A program made the translations under genes and the position numbers. A DNA stretch of 64,000 nucleotides from Paramarasmius palmivorus (Eukaryota; Basidiomycota; Agaricomycetes; Agaricales; Marasmiaceae): positions 186,001 to 250,000 of the forward strand of contig JAYKXP010000079.1 in NCBI GenBank assembly GCA_037176845.1, written 5' to 3'. Each line of letters opens with the position of its first letter. Positions within the stretch are counted from its first letter, which is position 1. This document shows, one piece after another, positions 44,690-53,580 of the stretch. The notes beneath the pieces are model-generated. The model had not been told where the DNA came from and made no database searches. It saw nothing but the letters and a program-made list of their open reading frames with translations.

Positions 44690-44966
44690 CGTTGTCGTAA
44701 GGTCCTTATGAGGGCGCTGGTTCAATCCGCGCTGGGTCCACTGTCGGATAAGATATATATTTTGCCTTACGGTCCCAGCGTCTGATAAGCCTGTAGCGCT
44801 GGGCTTGGGGTCGATCTGATAAGGCGCTCATAAGACAGCGCCTATCAGATCCTAGGTATCTTATCATAACTAAGCCTTTTCCTATAAGCGCTCCTAAGCG
44901 CTAATTATCTTACGGGGCCTTACGGACCCTATAAGCCGGTATAAGCCGGAAATGAAATTTCCGACA
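44690..44966 (-). repeat. right Plavaka terminus with subterminal repeats
   Basis: Many copies of CTGATAAG/CTTATCAG, TCTTACGG and AGCGCT-type palindromes, ending in the inverted terminal GAAATGAAATTTCCGACA. Confidence 0.7.
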
Positions 44967-45011
44967 CAGCTTCTGACGTTAAGGGATATGGTGAATATCT
45001 TCAGGTTATAA

Positions 45012-46091
45012 TCAGTCTGCCCTCCTGTCCAAAATATTCCCAGCAGGATCCCACAATGACTTTCGCATGAAAATCACAACTACAAGAAGGCTTGGATATA
45101 TGCTCTTTTATAACTAATTAGACCACGCCCCTTCCAATAGAGTTGCACTCACCACGAACCTCGTCCCAATAGCTACCACCACGTTCTCCAATAGCGCCCA
45201 TGTGAAAGATTTGTTGCTGAAAGAATCAGACACACAAGCGGTTATACCGGTAAAGGACTAGTTTTTGTATCTATAAAGCATCATTTTGAGTGAGAGCGAG
45301 TAAGTGGCGTACGATTGCTACTGTATAAACGATTCCGCTTTCTAGTATAAGCATTAGAACTCTATCCTGGCCAGCTTTGCAATTTCCTTCGGCAAGATAT
45401 CCATGCACTGCCTTCCTGTGAAGCCTTGAATGTTGATAAATATCACTTTGAGCCACGAGTCTCAATTTTGAAGATACTTTCCAAGCAAAATAGCCTATTG
45501 ATGTGTTCGTGGCAAAATTGGTTGCTATTTGAGAGAAAGATTACAGAACGACCAATCCAGGTGTTTTGTTGAGAGTTGAACCCCCCCACCGAGAGTGTAT
45601 ACCCACAGTGTAGTAGTACAGTAACTGATGGATGATGGATGATCAGAAGCTGCAACCTTTTGCATGCAACATTGATCGACATAGTACATTGACACGAACC
45701 TGCTGTACAAAATAGAAGTATCCCGGGAACACAAACCATCTTGCGTTTGTGACTCCATAATATCCAAGCTCTCCAGAACACAACAGCGTCGCCTATGAAG
45801 ATCTAAAGGGACGAGGTGAGACTGACCAGTCGAGCTCAGCTCAAGATAGCGGCTTACATTCACGAATTCAGTTATACTGGCTACCACAAGAGACAGCTCT
45901 TCCATATCGGACCTTGAATGAAAATCACAATGGTTCATGGATATTCCGCCCATGATCGGCACTGCGGAATAGAAGGCCATAGCAACAGTCGATAAAACCG
46001 TTGTGCATAAGGTTGCGATTAAGAGGAAGATTCTTGGCCTCATCGAAGTCGAGTCAGTCGAATCCCCTGAGCGCTTGCTGTAAAATGTCAA
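45012..46091 (-). pseudogene. seven-transmembrane protein, dead paralogue D
   Basis: Homologous to paralogues B and C: IFLLIATLCTTVLSTVAMAF, FIGDAVVFWRAWILWSHKRK, IATNFATNTSIGYFAWK, RLHRKAVHGYLAEGN, LILESGIVYTVAIVR and a C-terminal IFMRKSLWDPAGN with stop at 45012. Two lesions: the first exon (start and first helix) cannot be found upstream, and the frame before SFSQIATN contains a TAA near 45530. The Plavaka element ends 46 bp from its 3' end. Confidence 0.7.
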
Positions 46092-46859
46092 TGGTCATAA
46101 TTTTCGGATAGCCGTTTTTGCCACGGTCCTTTAAATGATGTGAGCCTTGCACAGAGAAATGATGTGAGCATGCTCACATCCCCGCGCAAATTCTTCGAGG
46201 CGGAGGCTTATACATATTATTTTCTGCAATGTAATAGTAATTGTACATTAATTGTATCTGTACTGGTTAAAATGATTGACGTCAGCGCGTCAGCTCCCAT
46301 GAACTATTAGAACGCAACACGCGGCATCCCACGGCTTGGTCCTGTCAAACCATCGACATTCACCCATACAAGCCTCTCGGGATTTTGTTCACCAGAGCTG
46401 TGATGGCATTCTGAACCGTGTGCGTCGTTTATTGTTCATCATCAAGAGAATTGTCCAGCTAAACCAACGTCGAAGCAGTCTATTGACCACGGTTTGGTTC
46501 AAATAGATCATTTGGATCATTTCGTCCCCAATTCGCCTCAATGCATACCAAGAAGGCCTCAGAAGAATCACCACTCTATGAATTAGGGAGACCCGAGAGC
46601 GAGAGTGGTAGTGTTGCGGTTAGGCAAAGGTGAACCTAAATGGATATCGTGATTATTCGTTCAGCTGAACCATTACACTTGGAAGGTTGAAACCCGTATC
46701 GTTATAACCCACCGTGAAATAGCCTTCTGTTGATAGTACCTATCAAACACCGTTGGAAGATGTATAAGCACACCTTTACTGCCACCGAATAGTCGTGCAA
46801 CGGCCCTCATAAGGAATGTTCAGCGTTGAGCGTCGACTACTGTTCATCTGAACTGTCCT
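46092..46859. other. intergenic, nothing recognised
   Basis: Holds a small GATGTGAGC inverted repeat (about 46136-46175) and no supported gene. Confidence 0.4.
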
Positions 46860-47276
46860 TAGCGGGTCTTGAAGCGGTTAGTTTTTATAGACTATCCATT
46901 ACTGGTCACGCCGACAATCGTTTATTCACACTATACTTAGCCTACAATTATTTATCCATGCCTCTCCGCCAGTCTAGAAGCAGATGATTTCCAGAGACTA
47001 TTCGCCCACAACCACACCGACAATCGTTTGTTCACACTATCCTCGGACAGTCGGAAGGCGGTTGGCTCTGACAGACTATCCACTCGGGGCCATATTACAA
47101 TCGTTTATCCACACCATCCTCGGCAGGTCTGAATGTGGTTGGTCCGTATAGACTATCCACCTATGGCCATATTACAATTGTTTATCCACACCATCCTCGG
47201 CAAGCTGAACGTGGTTGGTTCGTATTGACTATCCACCAACGGCTGTGCGACAATCATTCATTTAAACTATCCCCAG
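46860..47276 (+). repeat. 77-bp minisatellite, about 4-5 units
   Basis: Units contain GACTATCCACC, GGCCATATTACAATCG, TTTATCCACACCATCCTCGG and GGTTGGTTCGTAT. ACTATC falls at 46891, 46997, 47075, 47152 and 47228, so the spacing is 76-78 bp except in the first, degenerate unit. The palindromic element sits in the last unit. Confidence 0.75.
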
Positions 47277-47283
47277 CCGGTGT

Positions 47284-50200
47284 CACCAGATGCAGCCATA
47301 CTTTTACAAAAGTGACCGACAGTTATCACAACGAGATTTGCAAAAGTACGGGATAACTCCTTTTGCAAAAGTAGGGGACAAGTAATCAAGGCAGATAAGA
47401 GGTACTGTCCGCTTTGGGTGCTTCCAAATTGGGAAGGATGATTCCCACACCTTCTGGAAAGGGAACAGGCCGCTTTTTTGAGATCTGGAGATATTCCCAC
47501 ACCGCTTTTGGCATCCCAAAATGGAAGGTGCTCTTTCCATGATGTAACAGTGCGCTTTTTGGGCGCTTTTTTTGCGGAAAAATTATTCCCACACCTCCTG
47601 ACATCATCTGGGTGCCTCCCTACTCCGCTTTTGGCTTCCCAAAATGGAAGGTGGCCTTACCTCATTATTTTCCACCTGGAATCAATGCATTGGGGGGCTA
47701 TTGGGGCATGCTTGGGGGCTATAAAAATCGCATTTTTGAGGGAATATGTTCTATTATGTTCCAAAAGCATGCCCCTGCAATTGGGGGGCAGGGGAATGCA
47801 AAAAAAGCGGTCCAAATATGGTAATTCAGGAAAATGGCCTATTGGATCTTGGGCTACAGGGCAGATATTGACATGGGGTAAGTTGGAGGACCTAGATACA
47901 TTGAATACAAGCCTGGGGACACCCAACAGTACATAGATTAGTGGGATAATGGTGCTTAAATATCAAAAATACTGAAAATCTCCGAAATTAGGGGAATAAA
48001 ATTACAGGATGGGATGTAGTGCAGCTAGGGCTTAGATATTGTAAATCAGAGATGATATATATGTCCCCTTGCCTGGTTTACAATCCTGGAGAGCTGCCTA
48101 TTTTTCCAGATTTATTACAGCTAAATTCGCTTTTTTTGGACATTGGTAATACTATACCACAGGGAATGATTGGAATGGGCTAATTCTTGTTCATAACCCA
48201 TTCTATGATGTATAGATGATGAATATATACTTGCCCAAGCACTCCTGTATGTGCAACACCTTGTTCAATCCAATGTATTGTGCAGTTATGTAACACAGGC
48301 AGTAGTACATGAATAGCACCTCAGGGAAGCATCCCAGCACCAAGGGGAGTTCAGAATCGAGTTCAGGCACCCAAAATACACTTTCCTACCATGAAAGGAC
48401 ATTTTTTGAACACATCTGTATGTTGCTACATAAGAAATACATAAAAAATCACATTTTTAGGGGTTTTTTTGTACTGGAGCATGGGGATTGCTCCTAAAAT
48501 CCCCAAAAATGAATGAGAGACCGTTCACTATGTATAGAACAGGAATATCAATTGCCTCCATGAATCCCATGACAGGAATCTATATGCCAGACTAATCAAA
48601 TCCTGCACAATTACAGAAAACATGTACTATGGATGTAGTATTGCAGGGATTGATCTGGGGACTTGGGGAACCTCAAAATCGAATTCAGGGTGAACAATCA
48701 GTTAAGAATATGTCCAGGGTTGAAGGAAATCCATCCACAACTGACTTCAATATGCATATATCAAGTTAAATGGATAAGTATATATGCAATGTATGTTAAC
48801 TATAAGCATAAAACTTGTCAGATACATATCTCAGGCTACAGTGACTGGATTCCTTTCAACCCTGGATTGTTTCTTAACTGATTTTTCACCCTGAATTCGA
48901 TTTTGAGGTTCCCCAAGTCCCCAGATCAATCCCTGCAATACTACATCCATAGTACATGTTTTCTGTAATTGTGCAGGATTTGATTAGTCTGGCATATAGA
49001 TTCCTGTCATGGGATTCATGGAGGCAATTGATATTCCTGTTCTATACATAGTGAACGGTCTCTCATTCATTTTTGGGGATTTTAGGAGCAATCCCCATGC
49101 TCCAGTACAAAAAAACCCCTAAAAATGTGATTTTTTATGTATTTCTTATGTAGCAACATACAGATGTGTTCAAAAAATGTCCTTTCATGGTAGGAAAGTG
49201 TATTTTGGGTGCCTGAACTCGATTCTGAACTCCCCTTGGTGCTGGGATGCTTCCCTGAGGTGCTATTCATGTACTACTGCCTGTGTTACATAACTGCACA
49301 ATACATTGGATTGAACAAGGTGTTGCACATACAGGAGTGCTTGGGCAAGTATATATTCATCATCTATACATCATAGAATGGGTTATGAACAAGAATTAGC
49401 CCATTCCAATCATTCCCTGTGGTATAGTATTACCAATGTCCAAAAAAAGCGAATTTAGCTGTAATAAATCTGGAAAAATAGGCAGCTCTCCAGGATTGTA
49501 AACCAGGCAAGGGGACATATATATCATCTCTGATTTACAATATCTAAGCCCTAGCTGCACTACATCCCATCCTGTAATTTTATTCCCCTAATTTCGGAGA
49601 TTTTCAGTATTTTTGATATTTAAGCACCATTATCCCACTAATCTATGTACTGTTGGGTGTCCCCAGGCTTGTATTCAATGTATCTAGGTCCTCCAACTTA
49701 CCCCATGTCAATATCTGCCCTGTAGCCCAAGATCCAATAGGCCATTTTCCTGAATTACCATATTTGGACCGCTTTTTTTGCATTCCCCTGCCCCCCAATT
49801 GCAGGGGCATGCTTTTGGAACATAATAGAACATATTCCCTCAAAAATGCGATTTTTATAGCCCCCAAGCATGCCCCAATAGCCCCCCAATGCATTGATTC
49901 CAGGTGGAAAATAATGAGGTAAGGCCACCTTCCATTTTGGGAAGCCAAAAGCGGAGTAGGGAGGCACCCAGATGATGTCAGGAGGTGTGGGAATAATTTT
50001 TCCGCAAAAAAAGCGCCCAAAAAGCGCACTGTTACATCATGGAAAGAGCACCTTCCATTTTGGGATGCCAAAAGCGGTGTGGGAATATCTCCAGATCTCA
50101 AAAAAGCGGCCTGTTCCCTTTCCAGAAGGTGTGGGAATCATCCTTCCCAATTTGGAAGCACCCAAAGCGGACAGTACCTCTTATCTGCCTTGATTACTTG

Positions 50201-50295
50201 TCCCCTACTTTTGCAAAAGGAGTTATCCCGTACTTTTGCAAATCTCGTTGTGATAACTGTCGGTCACTTTTACAAAAGAATCACTACATCAGCTG
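47284..50295. mobile_element. 3,012-bp giant palindromic (fold-back) element, copy 1
   Basis: Two arms of about 1,455 bp (47284-48741 and 48838-50295) are near-perfect inverted copies around a ~100-bp loop; every arm position x pairs with 97579-x. Ends are CACCAGATGCAGCC and, inverted, CAGCTGATGTAGTG. Flanked by exact 7-bp repeats CCGGTGT (47277-47283, 50296-50302). Just inside each end are three spaced copies of a CTTTTGCAAAAG-like palindrome plus GACAGTTATC. No transposase: open frames (152, 89, 73, 62 codons) recur identically in both arms without any known domain. The element at 58582-61593 is the same length and nearly identical. The right end matches the KDZ terminus at 56183 collinearly, so a non-autonomous KDZ element is inferred. 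Confidence 0.93.
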
Positions 50296-50302
50296 CCGGT
50301 GT

Positions 50303-50689
50303 AGAAATGGTTAGTCTATGAAGATTATCTGCGAACAAACCTGCCCTTAACCATTTCCTCACTTCATTGGCGTCGAGGCTGATATACTACTACTGCCGCA
50401 GTTATCCCACAAGCCATCTCCTTGTCTTGGGACAACATTCTGAAGCCTTCAGTTGATTGCAACTGCCTTCAAATACATGATTGTGCAGGAGCATGAGCTA
50501 TATACAGCCTGGGAATGAATACCGGACATCAAATATTCAATGGTTCAGTCTTCCTGACGTCGCGGCCAAATAACTGTTATTCTCAGTGTCTCAGGGATGA
50601 GAAGGAAAAAGGCCCCCGCCTGCACAGAGTGTCGTACTTGTCGCTTCAGATAGCGAGGTTTCAGACACTCTGTGTGGCGGGTTGCCACG
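50303..50689. other. intergenic, nothing recognised
   Basis: No supported gene between the element and the tRNA-like sequence. Confidence 0.4.
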
Positions 50690-50777
50690 GGGCATGGCAG
50701 GGATTGAACCTGCTCCTGCGTTGGTTTGTCGCAAATGTCTGCGAATCGAAACGCTGAGTCCACTACACCACATGCCT
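50690..50777 (-). tRNA. putative intron-containing tRNA
   Basis: The minus strand has an A-box match (TGGTGTAGTGG) and a perfect T-arm (GCAGG-TTCAATC-CCTGC, which is also the B box). The acceptor stem GGCATG/CATGCC has six pairs, with an A-C mismatch at the end. An anticodon stem GCGTT/AACGC encloses an extended loop holding an internal hairpin (TCGCA/TGCGA), as expected of an intron of about 14 bp. I cannot fix the anticodon (a CGA triplet is in the loop), and the D stem pairs poorly. It may be a tRNA pseudogene. Confidence 0.45.
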
Positions 50778-51057
50778 GCGTCACAACATTCAAATGTTTT
50801 TTTGTATGTTCTGCTCATTCGGCTATATCTATCTGAGCTCAACCTGAATGGCAGCCTTCCTCTCTGCCCTCTCATCTGAAAATGTACACCCCAAGCAACC
50901 ATTTCATTGCACATGCCATTAACGCCTTGCCTGCATTTCCGTGAGTACCCTATTTCTATGTCTATTTATGATTTTGACCAATTTCTGCGCAAGTGCCGAG
51001 TTCAAAACTAAGGCCATAGTCTTCAATGTGCTCGACAAAGTGATAGTGCTGTCGAGA

Positions 51058-52560
51058 ATGATGAGAGATGCCCATTCCCTCGACGATATGGGTGATGGAG
51101 AGTATAGATGCCTTCATGACGACCTTCTACGCTATCGCCAGCGAGTGGAAGGCCTCCTTTCTCCTTTCAAGCTCGAAGAGGAAGGCCTCCCGTCTTTGTT
51201 CAACCCTTGCCCATCTGAAGTCATCGTCCGCATCCTCCAATACGCTACGTCTGAAATTCGAGTCGACGATTTTCCGGAACGCGTATCTCATCCAATACCT
51301 CATATTTCCTGTGTTCCGCTTACAAAATTTGCGGTACTTTCACGGCGCTTCCACTCCCTCGTCACAACGACCCCTTCTTTATTCAGTCGCATTCGCCTTC
51401 GCCGACATCGAGTATGTCATTCTCCTCACCCTCTCACCACACATAGGATCAACCGACTCCTTAACCTTGCCGCCTCTCATCCCCTCGATGTCGTTCCAAA
51501 TGTCGTCGAGGATTTCGATGCTGACGACGACGACGACACTCCACCCGAACGCCAGTCAATGAGCTCCTGTTCTCACATGGCACTTCTCCGTGCCAAATCT
51601 TGGAAGAGCTTCACTTTCTACGGCGACGCGCCACTTCTTACGGGTCTCTTAATTGACCCTTCCATTTTCCCCTCTCCGATCACCTTATCGCTAACAACAA
51701 TTCGAGTAATGTATACGCCGTCGCTCGAAGACCTACTCAGCGCACTGGCTCACACCATTCTTCCCCTTCGATGTCTCACTCTCTATGTGCCCAATGACCC
51801 TAATTTACGGGTACCAGATTTCAGAATTCCACCAACTCGCAAACTTCCTGATACAATTTCTCATCTAGACATTGCCGGCAGCAGCAGAACGGCACTTTAT
51901 TTTCTGAGCAGTGTACCTCACCTGCTTTCTGCCTCTATCATCCTCACCTCAGGACGACATTCCGATTCTGGCAACTGGAAATACGACGGTCCCTTTGCCC
52001 CCGAAGAAAGGCGTCTTCATCGGCCCGTTATCATGCCGGCTCTGACCTCCATGGTGGTCACGGATGATGATGGATGGGGAACGATTGTTCCGGACTTTTT
52101 CCGCTGGGTTACAACCCCTGTTCTCGACCAGCTGGAATTGCGATGGGTAGCTGTCCGGGAGCTTCCGTTTGCCTACCTGGATTCTCTGAACGCATTCTTC
52201 AGCCGCACGCCACTCTTGCGAAGAGTTCATCTTTTCGATACTCCCTACAGAGTAAACTCACTCAATTCACTCCCTGCGGATTGCTCGGCGCAATGGTTCC
52301 GGACCCTTGAAACTCCCAAGCCAATCATGCGTCGTTCGAGTTCTGAACATTCGGAACCAGACATATACGGCTATCAAATCGAGTCAGATGAGTCAGATGG
52401 GAATTTGTCTGATGCGTCCAACGGTTTTGAGTTCGAGTGCGATTGCTGGACTCGACTCTGCAATAATCAGAGTTGTTGGCCCAAACGTCGACGCGATCTT
52501 GCTAGAGAGCCACCAGTGTATGTCCAATTCCGTGCTTTCACTTCTTCATCTACCAGATAG
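51058..52560 (+). CDS. F-box-like protein
   Basis: Chosen start ATG 51058 (MMRDAHSLDDMGDG); the open frame further upstream lacks an ATG. About 500 residues, no intron needed. An F-box-like region NPCPSEVIVRILQYA near residue 52 is followed by FAVLSRRFHSLVTTTPSLFSRI. Leucine-rich LRR-like stretches come next (PLRCLTLYVPND, LPDTISHLDIAG, LLSASIILTSG). There is an acidic segment DADDDDDTPPE and a Cys-containing tail. Likely an SCF adaptor by family; the F-box is divergent. Confidence 0.65.
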   Translation: MMRDAHSLDDMGDGEYRCLHDDLLRYRQRVEGLLSPFKLEEEGLPSLFNPCPSEVIVRILQYATSEIRVDDFPERVSHPIPHISCVPLTKFAVLSRRFHSLVTTTPSLFSRIRLRRHRVCHSPHPLTTHRINRLLNLAASHPLDVVPNVVEDFDADDDDDTPPERQSMSSCSHMALLRAKSWKSFTFYGDAPLLTGLLIDPSIFPSPITLSLTTIRVMYTPSLEDLLSALAHTILPLRCLTLYVPNDPNLRVPDFRIPPTRKLPDTISHLDIAGSSRTALYFLSSVPHLLSASIILTSGRHSDSGNWKYDGPFAPEERRLHRPVIMPALTSMVVTDDDGWGTIVPDFFRWVTTPVLDQLELRWVAVRELPFAYLDSLNAFFSRTPLLRRVHLFDTPYRVNSLNSLPADCSAQWFRTLETPKPIMRRSSSEHSEPDIYGYQIESDESDGNLSDASNGFEFECDCWTRLCNNQSCWPKRRRDLAREPPVYVQFRAFTSSSTR

Positions 52561-52709
52561 CTTACTGTCACATAGGACTTTCGATGATACCCCTGGATAC
52601 CAGGACTGGTTGAACGGATATTGATAGGCACTGATAGCAGGTGATAGGAATGGTGATAGGCAATAAGGTGACAAGCCTATCGTAACTACTTTTACTTGGC
52701 GGACTAAAA

Positions 52710-53486
52710 TTACGTGTGTGCTGTCGAGGGCCCCGCATTGTCATCGTCGTACTTGGGAGTGGTGTCCTCTTTGTGCTTCATAATTCTGCAATCAGGTAGT
52801 CTTAGTCAATTTCAGCCCGACTGTATGAGGAATGAGGACATACGCTATGAATTTTGTTATGAGGTCGCCAAACTCAGGGTCCGCTGGTGAGATGTCGATG
52901 TCGACTGGTGCCTTTGTCGAAGGCTTGTACTTGACCAATAACAGGGGGCCATAAGCCTTCCGCTCTCCGTTGGCATACTCTCCATACCGGCGATTCGTAT
53001 CAAACTCCGGCATAATGCATGGGAGGACTTGCGGATACAGAAACATCGCATACTGAGTATCTCTCTCCCTAGCCACCTTCCTATCAAGAATGTCCACGCG
53101 TACTGGATCCACATTCTTCAGCGTTTGGAACCAGCAATATACGACATCCTCGATACGTGGCCGATACTCGGCTGGTACGGTCCAGTGGCCCCAAAGGTGT
53201 GATTTGTCGTAGTCCCACAGTGGCACGAGAACCGATTGGAACTCAGGGCAAGTGACGCCCAGATACAACCCCTCGACTGCAGCAGAGAAATGCTATTCAA
53301 TCAAGATTTCAGACGAAATCGAAGGGCTTATTATGGGATATTACATACCATTGATGGATGGGTTGCATACCAACGCAACACTTGATCATACACTTTGACG
53401 AATTCTCCGTCAGGCGCCTTAATAGCAGACATATCGGAAAGAAAACGATTAACGACTGCCTGGCCTATACCTTCCCTTATATACAT
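52710..53486 (-). CDS. unrecognised protein, about 225 residues
   Basis: Three exons inferred: MYIREGIGQAVVNRFLSDMS from ATG 53486, then HFSAAVEGLYLGVTCPEFQ to ITKFIA after an intron near 53293-53340. A final exon IMKHKEDTTPKYDDDNAG follows, with stop at 52710. Rich in aromatic residues (LWDYDKSHLWGHW, VVYCWFQTL). I recognise no domain. It lies directly downstream of another unrecognised gene on the same strand, so the two could be one locus split by my start choice; an acceptor-like GATGCAG precedes the ATG. Confidence 0.5.
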
Positions 53487-53580
53487 TTTCTCCCTGCATC
53501 GTACATATGGAGTAAGTAGGCATAAATATTTTTTGTATTTCTATTTACTGCTACAGGACATACACTGGCCGGGCTAGCAT

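Larger units (their letters stand above)
38180..44966 (+). mobile_element. Plavaka-type (CACTA-like) DNA transposon, apparently complete
   Basis: The termini share an inverted TGTCGGAAATTTCATTTC (38180 and, inverted, to 44966). A CA dinucleotide outside each end is a possible 2-bp target duplication. Inside both ends are clusters of short inverted motifs (CTTATCAG/CTGATAAG, CTTACGG). The interior holds a C2H2-headed Plavaka transposase (38856-42392) and a second gene (42683-44512). Total 6,787 bp. Confidence 0.8.

Noticed and set aside
47478..47936. 152-codon frame in the palindrome arm (also at 49643, 58776, 60941)
   Set aside because: Repeats in every arm because the arms are copies; no domain, no codon pattern, and opposite-strand frames are equally open.
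48663..48881. 72-codon frame across the palindrome loop
   Set aside because: Spans arm ends and loop by chance; composition not protein-like.
50941..51057. Extended N-terminus of the F-box-like gene
   Set aside because: This frame starts with GTG and contains an intron-like GTGAGT...GCAAG; the first ATG is at 51058.
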